A program made the position numbers and the translations under genes. From the NCBI GenBank assembly GCA_041946675.1, contig JBHGAU010000008.1:1-62470 (forward strand): 62,470 nucleotides of DNA, in the 5' to 3' direction. Source of the stretch: CAWBKV01 sp041946675. GTDB taxonomy: Archaea > Halobacteriota > Methanosarcinia > Methanotrichales > Methanotrichaceae. Shown one piece after another: positions 8,117 to 17,570 of this stretch. Within the stretch, counting starts at the first letter, position 1. Each line of letters starts with the position of its first letter. The notes under the pieces are model-generated. The model had not been told where the DNA came from. It worked only from the letters and a program-made list of their open reading frames with translations, and did no database searches.

Positions 8117-9207
8117 TGAGAGCAGAGACGCTTGCATTTCTTATTCTGGCATTTTTGGCATCAACCTGTTCTGCCTTCGATATATCGCCCTCAAATCCCC
8201 AGATAGGGGATAAGATAACCATAACAGGCACGGCAGTTCCGGGAGAGCAGCTCAACTTCAGATCCGGCTTCTCAATGGATCTGCCGGTATCAAATGGCCA
8301 ATACGAATATGAAACAAGCGTCGAGATCCCTCAGACACCCAATAAACTGACAGTCACGGCCAGAAATGTCAAGGATATGAACCTGGGCGTGAAGATGATC
8401 ATATGGATAACAAAGCGGCTTGAAGCCAGCGGTGGAACAGCATCCATATCGCAGTCCAATGTCCCCCCAGGAAGATACGACCTTAAGATGTTTGGCACGG
8501 CAACTGATGGCGCCTCCAAGGTTGCAGTTGAGGTGGATGCAGAAACTGCCGTTTTGGCCGATTCATCGGGCAAGTACAGCCTCATCATAGATACTTCAGG
8601 CATACCCAGAGGGGATTATAGAATCGAAGGCGGCGGAGACTTCAAGATCGTTCATATCGGCGGCACCTCATCGACCTCAAGCTCAGGAGAAAGCAGCGCC
8701 GGTCATGATAGTTCCGAAGGCATTTCTTCGCTTCATATCGATGAGAATGCGCCGGGTAAAGAGATCACTTCGGATGTCATTGCTTGGTATGCAGGCGGCC
8801 ATGGCCTTGATCCAGAGAATACAACGCAATATACGGAAGCTGAAAGACAGCTGATGGCAATGACATCTGGAGGTTATTGGAAGGTCATCGCGCGAGGAGA
8901 ACCCTTCACTGAAAAAGCGGGCAACTGCGAGGACAAATATTGTCTCGTGAGAGGGAAGGGCGCTTGCACAACCTGCAGATATGAAGAGATGCTGGCAATA
9001 TCCAATAAGCCTCATAATAAGACAAATATAACAGAAAATTTTACGGGGAACTTAAGAGAGGCAAAAATAATCCCCAAGAATATAATTGGCGCCAACGGTA
9101 CAACTCCAAATAATATGAAGCGCTCTCAGGGCGGGCCTGAAGAGAAAGGCTTTTTCAGTAGGATTATTGATTGGTTTCTATCAATTATTGGAGGATGGGT
9201 AAGATAG
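8116..9207 (+). CDS. Secreted protein with Ig-like domains and Cys cluster
   Basis: A 363-residue protein with signal peptide (MRAETLAFLILAFLASTCSA), two beta-sandwich-like segments (about 20-95 and 100-180), a Ser/Gly-rich linker, and a segment with CEDKYC...CTTC that can form disulfides or bind a metal. It ends in a short amphipathic or membrane-associating helix (FFSRIIDWFLSIIGGW). It is translationally coupled to the gene before it and overlaps the DUF1616 gene after it. It probably forms part of an extracellular complex with them. No enzyme motif is seen. Confidence 0.65.
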   Translation: MRAETLAFLILAFLASTCSAFDISPSNPQIGDKITITGTAVPGEQLNFRSGFSMDLPVSNGQYEYETSVEIPQTPNKLTVTARNVKDMNLGVKMIIWITKRLEASGGTASISQSNVPPGRYDLKMFGTATDGASKVAVEVDAETAVLADSSGKYSLIIDTSGIPRGDYRIEGGGDFKIVHIGGTSSTSSSGESSAGHDSSEGISSLHIDENAPGKEITSDVIAWYAGGHGLDPENTTQYTEAERQLMAMTSGGYWKVIARGEPFTEKAGNCEDKYCLVRGKGACTTCRYEEMLAISNKPHNKTNITENFTGNLREAKIIPKNIIGANGTTPNNMKRSQGGPEEKGFFSRIIDWFLSIIGGWVR

Positions 9208-10679
9208 TAAGGATAGAAGAGCTGCCGGGAGACCTGCTCGCTGCTGTAGTTCTTGCAGTAGCCACGCTTTTATTCACTCTTCTTTCGCCCCTATCGTATA
9301 CCCCTGTCCGTATACCTCTCGGCCTATTGATGGTGCTGTTTGTGCCGGGATATACCCTGATAGCTGCTCTATTTCCCAGAAAAGGCGACCTCGACGGCAT
9401 AGAGAGGGTCGCGCTCAGCTTCGGGCTCAGCATTGCCGTTGTACCCCTGATGGGGCTGGGCCTGAACTACACCCCCTGGGGAATAAGGCTGACTCCAGTA
9501 GTCGTATCCATATCATTATTTACACTTGCAATGAGTGTGATATCCTATATCAGGCGGACTAGTCTGCCCATCGATGAAAGGTTCTCTGTGGAGTTTAGAA
9601 AGAATCTGGCCTCGGCTAGGGCCGAAGTGATGGCAGATGAAAAAAGCAGGGTTGACAAAGCTCTGACAATAATACTGATACTATCAATAATATTATCTGT
9701 ATCCGCCCTGGTATATGTCATAGTAACCCCGAAGCAGGGCGAAAAGTTTACCGAATTCTATATTCTGGGACCAAAGGGGAAGGCATATGATTATCCAACC
9801 AGAGTTCTGGCAGGCAATAAGAGCACAGTAATAGTTGGCGTTGTGAACCATGAATATTCCCTTGTGAACTATACAATGAATCTCAACTTCGATAACTCCA
9901 CGATCCTTGAGGATAGATTGACACTTGAGCACAACCAGACATGGGAGCATCCCGTAACCTATGTGCTTAACCATCCAGGAGATGAACAGAAGCTGGAGTT
10001 TCTGCTTTATAAAGAAGACAACTTCACGGCACCCTATAGAGACCTCCATCTCTGGGTAAATGTATCCAGCGGCAATATTTCCGGCGGCAAGGAGACCGCT
10101 CTAATTACGAATATTGTCGCAAATGCGAATACCAGTGCAGTAACAAGTTCCTCTGAGAGTTCCTCTGCAGGAACTATACCTAATCTGAATATTACTCCAG
10201 CATTACGCCCCGTATCCCCGCCTTTAGATGATGGCTCGGGTGGAAGCGGCGGTGAGAGCTATGGCCCATCCGGTGCAGGTTTGGACATACTGATCAAAGG
10301 CGAAAGGCAAAATGCTGCCAACATATCAGCTATGCTGGGACCTGGAGCTAATATGTCACAAAACATATCCGAGGGCAACAGATCAAAGACGCTGCAGGGC
10401 AACAATGCATCCAATGTTACCAGCGCATCAGATATAATCAATGTATCCCACTTGGCCAATATATCGGCTAACGAGTTTTTAGAGAGCAACTTATCAAAGG
10501 TGCCAGCAGCTCTGAACGTATCCTATAATGCTTCGAACAGACCTGAATCCCAAGCGATGAAACCTGCAGTTCAGGCAAGCCGGGGGAAAAATGCAGTGCC
10601 AGTTCAGCTCGGTAGCAAAACGCCAAATAAGGTTGTCATGATTGGCAGCATAAATCATTCTTTAGAATTAAGGATATGA
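9171..10679 (+). CDS. DUF1616 membrane protein with Asn/Ser-rich extracellular tail
   Basis: A protein of about 500 residues. Residues about 20-135 hold four transmembrane helices with the DUF1616 pattern (PVRIPLGLLMVLFVPGY, ALSFGLSIAVVPL), and another helix lies near 165-185. The rest is extracellular: a beta domain, then about 180 residues rich in Asn, Ser and Gly with many N-x-S/T sites. TTG 9171 has AGGA at seven bases distance. The ATG at 9195 would have GGAGG touching it, too close to work well, so I prefer 9171 but cannot exclude 9195. It overlaps the preceding secreted protein. DUF1616 proteins recur in archaeal envelope loci; their function is not known. Confidence 0.75.
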   Translation: MVSINYWRMGKIVRIEELPGDLLAAVVLAVATLLFTLLSPLSYTPVRIPLGLLMVLFVPGYTLIAALFPRKGDLDGIERVALSFGLSIAVVPLMGLGLNYTPWGIRLTPVVVSISLFTLAMSVISYIRRTSLPIDERFSVEFRKNLASARAEVMADEKSRVDKALTIILILSIILSVSALVYVIVTPKQGEKFTEFYILGPKGKAYDYPTRVLAGNKSTVIVGVVNHEYSLVNYTMNLNFDNSTILEDRLTLEHNQTWEHPVTYVLNHPGDEQKLEFLLYKEDNFTAPYRDLHLWVNVSSGNISGGKETALITNIVANANTSAVTSSSESSSAGTIPNLNITPALRPVSPPLDDGSGGSGGESYGPSGAGLDILIKGERQNAANISAMLGPGANMSQNISEGNRSKTLQGNNASNVTSASDIINVSHLANISANEFLESNLSKVPAALNVSYNASNRPESQAMKPAVQASRGKNAVPVQLGSKTPNKVVMIGSINHSLELRI

Positions 10680-10804
10680 AATTTTAGTAATTATCTGTTT
10701 TTCTTACAATTTTATCTTATCAATAGTACCTATGCAAGAAATGAAGAAGATAAGGGTCACAATAATAGTATTGGCAATATTCAAAGTTGAGGGATTGTTA
10801 AAGC

Positions 10805-11359
10805 ATGTTAAAAACGATCATTAAGGCATCGGCTTTCACAGCCATTCTGCTGATGCAGCTATGTTTGGGAGATACGCTGAAGGCTGCTCCAGGCCAAAAT
10901 GTCGGAGGGAAAATGAATCTCGGCGGAGTTGTCGAAGCAGATCTCTTCATCGATGCTCCCCCGGAGATCTCAGGCTGGATGCTTAATCCGTCTATTCCTG
11001 AAAGCAGAAAGGAGATAGCTCTGGCGGTCTCCGCGAAAACTGGCTGGCAGTTATCAGTTTCATCCAACAGGAAGAACGGCAGGATGGCAGAGTACGATCC
11101 ATTGACTTCGAGTTATATACAGGACGGCAAACAGCTTGAAAGCCCATTGAAGGTTTTTGCAGTGGGCAATGATGATCATCCTGAACCTTGGGACGTCGAT
11201 CTTGCTGCCGGTGGAATCATCCAAGAGGGTGAGGAGACGGCAGGAGAAAGCCAAAAGTTGGTGGTCGATATCGAGCAAGCGACCTCCTGGACGGATGAGC
11301 CTCTATCTGATGGCCATTGTTATCATGCCGTTATGGAGTTCAAACTTTCAGCGACCTGA
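10805..11359 (+). CDS. Secreted protein, function unknown
   Basis: A 184-residue protein with a signal peptide (MLKTIIKASAFTAILLMQLCLG). The mature part reads as one beta-rich domain (GGVVEADLFIDAPPEISGWMLNP ... WQLSVSSN ... LVVDIEQATSWTDEPLSDGHCYHAVMEFKLSA). The pattern of WxL-type strands with a final aromatic/hydrophobic strand is like WxL-related or pilin-like surface domains, but I do not recognise the family. It is followed after four bases by the large DUF11 protein, so the two are likely co-transcribed and may be partners. Confidence 0.6.
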   Translation: MLKTIIKASAFTAILLMQLCLGDTLKAAPGQNVGGKMNLGGVVEADLFIDAPPEISGWMLNPSIPESRKEIALAVSAKTGWQLSVSSNRKNGRMAEYDPLTSSYIQDGKQLESPLKVFAVGNDDHPEPWDVDLAAGGIIQEGEETAGESQKLVVDIEQATSWTDEPLSDGHCYHAVMEFKLSAT

Positions 11360-11363
11360 TAGT

Positions 11364-14300
11364 ATGAGAATGATCCTGCCAAGGCTCCTGCTGCTACTAT
11401 TGGTTATGGTTATCGAGGGAGGATGCCTTAGCCATGACCGGTATATCATAAATGTGGATCTTCCTGCTGATATCATCCGGGATATGGTCATTTCCGATGT
11501 TCTCCCAAGAGGTCTGATCTATAAAAATGACAGCCTCAATATTACAGGAGCCGATGACTTTGATGAGCACCTGAAGGGCATAAATGATGGGGTCCAGGAT
11601 TCAACCATAACCTGGAGCTTCGGCAGAGTGAATAACACTGATAACAAAGATATTCAGATCTGTTTTGAAGCTGCTGTTGCCAATACTCCGGGCAATCGTG
11701 CAGGTGTGACCCTCCATCCGAACAAGGCTTCCATAAAGTGGAGGGATTCTCATGGGCTTCATTTGAATTCCAATGAGGCAGTTCCTGTTGAGATCGTTGA
11801 GCCTGACCTGATCATCGAGAAGAGGATAATTCCTGAATCCGCAAGCGTCGGTGATAACATAAGCTGCATAATCTCCATCTTCCATTCATCAAAAAGCGGC
11901 TCTGATGCCTTTGATGCAGATGTAACCGAATACCTGCCAAAAGGGCTTGCGTACATCCCGGGATCAATGAAGATTTCGGGAGAGCCTTCCGGATCTTCGG
12001 ATAAATCAAGCCCATCTTTACTGATATGGCATTTCGATTCAATTGATTCTTCATGGAGAGACGGCAATCCAATTCGCCTTAGATATAACGCCACTGTCCT
12101 AGAAGGCGGATCATGCTGTAGCAAATCCGCTCTCACATGGACAAGCGCTCAGGGAAATAGCCCTTACGAAAGGACATACTCTTCCGGAAGCGAATGCTGC
12201 CTGACAATCAAAGATAAGAAAGACGGTCTGAGCATTTCCAAAGCTGCACCTAGCAGGGCTCCACCTGGAGGCACTATCAACTACACAATCGCTTATGAAA
12301 ACTATGGATCTACCATCCATAACGCAATCATCAGAGAGATCTACGATAGCAATACAACATTTTTATCCGCACATCCCGCCCCGGATATTGGAACAGATGA
12401 TCTATGGACAATAGGAGATCTTCAGCAGGGCGCTTCCGGCAGGGTAGTGATCTCTGCCAGAGTAAAATCATCAATGGAACAGGGAGCTATACTTAACAAC
12501 ACAGCCAAGATAACATCGGAGGAATCAAGCGCCGCTGCTGAAGCCGTCACCATTGTGATGGAGGATCAGCCCTCGCTCGAGATAAATGCAACTTCCTCCA
12601 GCGACCTCATCCATCCAGGAGATGTATTAAACTACACTATAACCTTCAGAAACGATGGTCCAGGCGAGGCAGAGAATGTCAGCATAACCGATATCATAGA
12701 CAGCCATCTGCAGATCATGGGATCCGCGCCGAATCCAACGAGGACCTGGTCGGACAGCGCGGGAACTCATCTTTTCTGGTGCGCCTCAAACCTAAATACA
12801 ACTAAAATGGGGCATGGCGAGACGGGAGAGATAAGGCTGGAGGTCAGACTGCCGCCTATCCCTGAACATCCTGATATAGATCGCATATCCAACATTTACA
12901 AGATCGATTCAGATAATGCTGAGGGCAGACAGGGATCTTTGGAGACCTTTGTCATCCACTCGCTCTTCATCAGGAAGAGAGCCGATAGAATTGAGTGCGC
13001 TGAGGGCGAGGTTGTGAACTTTACGATAACCTATGGCAATGAGCTTGCGGTCGAGGCAAAGAGTGCTGTAATAACAGATAGCTTAACAGGCATGGATTAC
13101 GTCTATGCTGTGCCTGTGCCCGAGATTGAAGGCAACGCGCTTATCTGGAAGCCGGGAACCCTGCCTCCGCATACAGAAGGATCGATCCTCCTATGCGCGA
13201 GAATCAAAGGCAGACCCGAGATCCATCTGCATGAAGCACAATTGGTTATGGGCGAAGGTTATGTCGCCTCGAATCAAAAGCTATCAGCATCTGTCGAACC
13301 TCACGAAATAGTCAACTACGTGAGCATTACTGCCACCTACCTGAAGAAGCAGGAGAGCGATTCAAGCTCTGCCACAATAAGGCTTCTGGATTTATCCGGA
13401 TCAGGCCTAGAATCTGTAAAAAAAGGCAGCGGCAGCTATGACATAGATCAGACCATTGATTACAGGAGGGGAAAAAGCATGAGCCTCAATAAAGAGATCC
13501 ATGCAAGCTATAGCCCAGTTAAAATCCCTCTTGCCTGGAATAACCTGACAGTAAGTTCTCTTTGGGATGACAGAACAAGAGCGGAGAATGGTGCCAGGAA
13601 TGAGGCCATCTCAGAGAATTACAGGTATATGACCCATTTGGATAATTTGGCATCTTTTCTGATGGATAAGAATCAGACGGTCTTCGCATCACGCTCAAAG
13701 TTCGGATCGGGCCTCGCTCAGATAAGCTATCAAAGAGATGCTCCCGGCAGTGTGAAGGATGTAGTAGGGATATCCGAAAACTACTACGGCAGCTTCAGGC
13801 TCGAAAGCCGATTGGACTCCTACGGCATGGGGGTCACCTATTCAAGGTCATCCTCAGGGAGCGGCTTTGTATCCTCAGATAAAAGAGCATTGTCCGGAAA
13901 TGCAAAATTGAAATCCTATGAACACGGGAGCGGGATCTATGAGTCAAGCGAGACTATCACAAATGATCCTACAAACATCAAGAACATAAATCTGAGCAGT
14001 GCAACCAATGATTGGTCAGTGGGAAGTCTCAGGGCTATTTATGCAGATAAATGGAGCGAGGGCATATCTACCGATAACTTTGAGTTCAAGTCGAAGATTG
14101 GTGAGAAGATCATCTCGGGAGACTATATCCAGAAAGAGGCATTGATGGATTCATCATCTTTGTCAATAACAAGCGAGTTCACAGGGATTGGATCTCTCTG
14201 GGCACATACTGCAAATGAAGGCATCGCCGTGGATGAAACCTTCGCAGGCAAATACAGGCTTGATACTGCAATAGGAGTATACAGCATCCCGAAATACCTC

Positions 14301-14789
14301 GGCCCTCACATCAGCCTGACCAAAGAGGCGTTGAAGCTGGACGCCGAGACTGTTCTCTTCAGGATCAATGTTACAAATGACGGCAATAAAGTTCTGGCTC
14401 CAGTAGAAGTCATAGATATTCTTCCAGAGACTATGATCTTCTTCAACTCAAGCTATAGATCGACGGCTAGCGGACGGAATATAAGCTGGTCGATCATATC
14501 CCTCTCACCTGGAACCACAAGGACACTTGATCTCAGGGTAAAGCTGATCGGACCCTTCAAGGAGAACAGAGCAAAAGCGATTGGGCATTATAGCGAGGAG
14601 GCCGTGAAGGCTGAAGCATCATGTGCCGCTTTCAATCAGCCGCGCAAGGTCATGCAATCGTCGCAATATAGCGCATCTGCGGATTGGTGCACCTTGCCGG
14701 AATGCACCGAGGAATGCTGCACAGCAGTTGAAGATTATGGCGAGTACTATGATGGCGATGATGAGATCCTATGTGCAGGCTGTGTCTGA
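11364..14789 (+). CDS. Large surface protein with DUF11 repeats and Cys-rich C-terminus
   Basis: This 1141-residue exported protein starts at ATG 11364, just after the stop of the previous gene; a longer frame back to 11157 lies inside that gene. The signal sequence LPRLLLLLLVMVIEGGC ends in a lipobox-like EGGC. Several DUF11-type repeats (LNYTITFRNDGPGEAENVSITD and relatives) fill about residues 20-650, and one more (INVTNDGNKVLAPVEVIDILP) lies near 990-1075. Between them, about 680-975 is a different beta-rich region with GSGSYDID and SEFTGIGSLWA, matching motifs of the secreted protein at 4227-5156. The last 60 residues hold eight or more Cys (CTLPECTEECC ... CAGC). Its stop overlaps the start of a winged-helix regulator. 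Confidence 0.82.
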   Translation: MRMILPRLLLLLLVMVIEGGCLSHDRYIINVDLPADIIRDMVISDVLPRGLIYKNDSLNITGADDFDEHLKGINDGVQDSTITWSFGRVNNTDNKDIQICFEAAVANTPGNRAGVTLHPNKASIKWRDSHGLHLNSNEAVPVEIVEPDLIIEKRIIPESASVGDNISCIISIFHSSKSGSDAFDADVTEYLPKGLAYIPGSMKISGEPSGSSDKSSPSLLIWHFDSIDSSWRDGNPIRLRYNATVLEGGSCCSKSALTWTSAQGNSPYERTYSSGSECCLTIKDKKDGLSISKAAPSRAPPGGTINYTIAYENYGSTIHNAIIREIYDSNTTFLSAHPAPDIGTDDLWTIGDLQQGASGRVVISARVKSSMEQGAILNNTAKITSEESSAAAEAVTIVMEDQPSLEINATSSSDLIHPGDVLNYTITFRNDGPGEAENVSITDIIDSHLQIMGSAPNPTRTWSDSAGTHLFWCASNLNTTKMGHGETGEIRLEVRLPPIPEHPDIDRISNIYKIDSDNAEGRQGSLETFVIHSLFIRKRADRIECAEGEVVNFTITYGNELAVEAKSAVITDSLTGMDYVYAVPVPEIEGNALIWKPGTLPPHTEGSILLCARIKGRPEIHLHEAQLVMGEGYVASNQKLSASVEPHEIVNYVSITATYLKKQESDSSSATIRLLDLSGSGLESVKKGSGSYDIDQTIDYRRGKSMSLNKEIHASYSPVKIPLAWNNLTVSSLWDDRTRAENGARNEAISENYRYMTHLDNLASFLMDKNQTVFASRSKFGSGLAQISYQRDAPGSVKDVVGISENYYGSFRLESRLDSYGMGVTYSRSSSGSGFVSSDKRALSGNAKLKSYEHGSGIYESSETITNDPTNIKNINLSSATNDWSVGSLRAIYADKWSEGISTDNFEFKSKIGEKIISGDYIQKEALMDSSSLSITSEFTGIGSLWAHTANEGIAVDETFAGKYRLDTAIGVYSIPKYLGPHISLTKEALKLDAETVLFRINVTNDGNKVLAPVEVIDILPETMIFFNSSYRSTASGRNISWSIISLSPGTTRTLDLRVKLIGPFKENRAKAIGHYSEEAVKAEASCAAFNQPRKVMQSSQYSASADWCTLPECTEECCTAVEDYGEYYDGDDEILCAGCV

Positions 14790-15070
14790 TGATGAGAAGA
14801 AAAAGAAGCAGCGATATGATAATCGCTCAAATTCTTGAGGTATGCATCGATGGCGCAACTAAGACCAGGATAGTCTATCAATCAAACCTCAACTTCAGGA
14901 CTGTAAACCCCTATATCGATTTGCTGGTAAGACGAAGGCTTATTGAGACCGCCCAGGACAACCGTAAATTGTATAAGACCACGGAGGAGGGCATAGAGCT
15001 CATGAAATGCTTCAAGCACCACTATGAAGAGATCTCAAAGCTCCACATAGCCATCGATAATACCGTCTAA
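14789..15070 (+). CDS. Winged-helix transcriptional regulator, copy 2
   Basis: A 93-residue paralog of the regulator at 3920-4201: IIAQILEVCIDGATKTRIVYQSNLNFRTVNPYIDLLVRRRLIE with the wing LYKTTEEG. Its ATG overlaps the stop of the DUF11 protein (TGATG at 14787-14791), so it is the last gene of that operon and is translationally coupled. A second ATG follows immediately. An in-frame ATG at 14771 lies inside the surface gene and is less likely. Coupling suggests it controls the surface-protein locus, perhaps by feedback; this is inference. Confidence 0.85.
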   Translation: MMRRKRSSDMIIAQILEVCIDGATKTRIVYQSNLNFRTVNPYIDLLVRRRLIETAQDNRKLYKTTEEGIELMKCFKHHYEEISKLHIAIDNTV

Positions 15071-15355
15071 ACTGTCTTCTAATGTATATTATCGGTACAT
15101 ACTCCCATTTCATAGCCAAAGTAAAAATTAACAATTCCTAGAACAACTATAAATCTCAATTTCATAGTAACTTTACAAATTGCAAATACAAAAATTAGTT
15201 TCCACTTCATTTATCCATTATACAGATCTATGTGGCATCAATCAAAAGATGACAATCTGGGAAAAGCAGCACAAGCAATAAAAGGTACGGAAGGCTGCAG
15301 CTTCAGATTCAACCAATGATCTCTCGAACCTTAAAGGAGGCTATTTCATCCAGCA
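15071..15355. other. AT-rich intergenic region
   Basis: About 285 bases without a recognisable gene. It contains several TATA-like runs (for example near 15215) that could serve the small frame and the third regulator downstream, and AAAGGAGG at 15333-15340. I see no RNA gene or repeat here. Confidence 0.3.
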
Positions 15356-15499
15356 ATGATCCCAGGACCTGGGGCATTCTTCCTTGCCACCCATAACTAT
15401 GATGTCAGGCCGTTGGATGGCTATGTAGAGCTCAGGCGGCATGGCCGGGTTTACAAAGTCACTCCCAGCAGCGATAAAATACAATCTATGGAGGGGTAG
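15356..15499 (+). CDS. Possible 47-residue small protein ahead of regulator copy 3
   Basis: A frame of 47 codons (MIPGPGAFFLATHNYDV...KVTPSSDKIQSMEG) ends six bases before the regulator at 15506 and contains that gene's ribosome site. The amino-acid pattern looks protein-like (alternating RPLDGYVELRRHGRVYKV). The nearest good ribosome site, AAAGGAGG at 15333-15340, is about 15 bases from the ATG, which is long. It could be a leader peptide coupled to the regulator, or the end of a decayed gene. It is too short to judge with confidence. Confidence 0.35.
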   Translation: MIPGPGAFFLATHNYDVRPLDGYVELRRHGRVYKVTPSSDKIQSMEG

Positions 15500-15505
15500 A
15501 ATATT

Positions 15506-15775
15506 ATGTCCAGCAAAAGAAGTCCAAATATAGTTACCGCCCAAATCTTGGAGATATGTACAGATAGCGCAAACAAAACCAGAGTCATTTATCAGGCCAA
15601 TCTGAACTCCATAACGGGAACGCAATACTTGGATAATCTGACAAAGAATGGATTGATCGAGGTCATCCCTGCCGGATCCAGGCTTGTATACAAAACAACA
15701 CCGAAAGGAAAGGAACTGCTGGAAAAGCTTGAGGAGTTCGCATGCTTAATGGATCAGCTGCAGCCAGCCGTGTGA
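15506..15775 (+). CDS. Winged-helix transcriptional regulator, copy 3
   Basis: An 89-residue paralog of copies 1 and 2: IVTAQILEICTDSANKTRVIYQANLNSITGTQYLDNLTKNGLIE with the wing LVYKTTPKG. ATG 15506 has GGAGGGG (15490-15496) nine bases ahead. Two residues differ in the recognition region compared with copy 2 (SITGTQ against FRTVNP), so it may read a different operator. It stands alone or with the 47-codon frame upstream, and converges on the HPr-kinase-like gene. Confidence 0.85.
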   Translation: MSSKRSPNIVTAQILEICTDSANKTRVIYQANLNSITGTQYLDNLTKNGLIEVIPAGSRLVYKTTPKGKELLEKLEEFACLMDQLQPAV

Positions 15776-15854
15776 TCCAGAGCCTCCAAAGCAAATATCA
15801 GATTAGCAGTATACAAGTATACATATATCCGATTGATGTATGTGGGTAGCGATA

Positions 15855-16799
15855 TCAATCAAATCTCGCAATCTTCCTTATGATCTCCTGGCTCTCCTCG
15901 GGAGTCCCGACTGTGTTCACCTCGTATGCCTTCATCCTTGTGAGCAGAGCATTGAAAAACCCGCTGCGCAGCTTGCGCTTGAACTCATTTTTCACGAGCA
16001 AGTGGGGATTGAAATAGTCACTGTTTTCCAAAAGGTCCAGTGCTTCTGCGGCTTCAAGCTCCCGCAAGGTCTCCTTATCGCCTCTATCCCTCTTCAGGAT
16101 TATCATCGCCTTTAAAGTCGTCAGAGGCAGGATGCGCCCTTTTCCTATCACCCATCTCAGATCTACAACTGCTCTGCCCTTTGAATCGAAGCTTGCTTTA
16201 TTTACGAGCCATGAGAACTCCTTCCATATATCTGCCAGATCCGCACGTATGTAGAAGTTCTTCTCAGATCCGTAGGCCAGAATATCCTCTCCAAAATCGC
16301 GCGTAAAAAACCAATCATCCGAGATCGCCCTGACCCTAGGATCTCTGAGGAGACCATATGTATGGGTGGTCTTGCCTGCACCTGAGCCGCCCAAAATGCA
16401 GACGCCTTTTCCCTCGATATCAAGGCATGCACCATGAACGGAGTAAATCTTATGCTCATCCTCGAGAATATCCCCGACAGCGCTCAGGGCGAGGGACTTT
16501 ATCCAGCCGTAGTAATCGATGTTGAAGAGGAAACATGTCTTGGATTGAGGATCGTAATATACACTGTTTACCCCAACAGAGCTATCTTCAAGGACATAGA
16601 GACGGCCATGAGAGCGAATGCTTTGGGATGCGGAATAGAAGCTCTCTTCCCATTGATCCTTTACAGCATGCACGCCGGTCAGAAGCTTGATGCAGCAACC
16701 GTAAATGTCCGACTTGATCTCATAGAGAATCTGGCTGCCGTATTTTTCTGCGAGCTCATCCTTTCGCTCGATAGATATCAGATTGATTGTATAAGTCAC
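15855..16799 (-). CDS. HPr kinase/phosphorylase-related P-loop kinase
   Basis: A 314-residue protein. A Walker A GGSGAGKTT (residues 137-145) and an acidic ISDDW (159-163) occur in the spacing of HPr kinase/phosphorylase catalytic domains (COG1493 group), where the acidic pair helps bind Mg and the target Ser. The EIRG motif of true HprK is not visible, so it is better called HprK-related. The N-terminal 110 residues are unlike the usual HprK domain. GTG 16799 directly follows the stop of gpmA with no gap, so it is the last gene of a four-gene operon with pfkB, aldolase and phosphoglycerate mutase. No PTS protein is seen in this window. A role in controlling or phosphorylating a sugar-pathway component is inference. 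Confidence 0.72.
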   Translation of the reverse strand: MTYTINLISIERKDELAEKYGSQILYEIKSDIYGCCIKLLTGVHAVKDQWEESFYSASQSIRSHGRLYVLEDSSVGVNSVYYDPQSKTCFLFNIDYYGWIKSLALSAVGDILEDEHKIYSVHGACLDIEGKGVCILGGSGAGKTTHTYGLLRDPRVRAISDDWFFTRDFGEDILAYGSEKNFYIRADLADIWKEFSWLVNKASFDSKGRAVVDLRWVIGKGRILPLTTLKAMIILKRDRGDKETLRELEAAEALDLLENSDYFNPHLLVKNEFKRKLRSGFFNALLTRMKAYEVNTVGTPEESQEIIRKIARFD

Positions 16800-17570
16800 T
16801 TACATCTTCCCCCTCGTTCCCTGCTCTTCTTTACCTGCTGATTCATCAAGCCTGAGCTTCTTGCAGTCTTCTCGGCTCTTCAGGTAAAATCGATCTACAG
16901 GTCGCAGATCTTCATCCAGCCTGTACGCCAGTGGAATTCCAGTAGGTATCTCGAACCTCTCAATATCCTCATCGGAGATGCCCTCGATATGCTTGGCTAG
17001 GGCCCTGAGGGTATTTCCATGCGAGGATACGAAGACCTTTTTTCCTTCCTTTAGGTCTGGCGCTATTTTGTTCTCCCAGCATGGCAGCAATCTTACGAGA
17101 GTATCTTTGAGCGATTCACCTTTAGGTATTTGATCTTCTTCAAGATCCCTGTACCTTGGATCGCACAAAACACTGGAGTATCTGCCATTGCTCAGATCCA
17201 TGGCCGGGGGTTGGTCAGTGAAGCCTCGACGCCACTTGTGAATTTGCTCCGGCCCATATCTTTCCTCCACCTCCTTCTTGCTCACGCCCTGGAGTGCGCC
17301 ATAATTTCGTTCGTTAAGCCGCCAGCATGTGATGATAGGAATCCACATAAGGTCCATCTCATCGAGGACTATCCAGAGTGTCCTGATGGCACGTTTCAGA
17401 ACAGATGTATAAGCGACATCAAAGAGCATGCCGCATGATTTCAGCAATCTTCCCGCATCTCGTGCCTCTCCAACTCCCTTATCCGAAAGATCAATATCGG
17501 TCCAGCCTGTGAACCGACCTTCCTTGTTCCAGAGGCTCTGGCCGTGTCTGAGAAGGACGAGTATCGGCAT
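16800..17570 (-). CDS. gpmA: 2,3-bisphosphoglycerate-dependent phosphoglycerate mutase
   Basis: A 256-residue member of the histidine phosphatase family that interconverts 3- and 2-phosphoglycerate. LLRHGQSLWNKEGRFTGW carries the phosphorylated His, RLNERNYGALQG holds the conserved Glu and Arg, and VSSHGNTLRALAKH carries the second His. The length matches bacterial GpmA. Many archaea use the unrelated cofactor-independent ApgM, so a bacterial-type enzyme hints at gene transfer. It directly abuts the aldolase gene before it and the HprK-like gene after it. Confidence 0.93.
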   Translation of the reverse strand: MPILVLLRHGQSLWNKEGRFTGWTDIDLSDKGVGEARDAGRLLKSCGMLFDVAYTSVLKRAIRTLWIVLDEMDLMWIPIITCWRLNERNYGALQGVSKKEVEERYGPEQIHKWRRGFTDQPPAMDLSNGRYSSVLCDPRYRDLEEDQIPKGESLKDTLVRLLPCWENKIAPDLKEGKKVFVSSHGNTLRALAKHIEGISDEDIERFEIPTGIPLAYRLDEDLRPVDRFYLKSREDCKKLRLDESAGKEEQGTRGKM

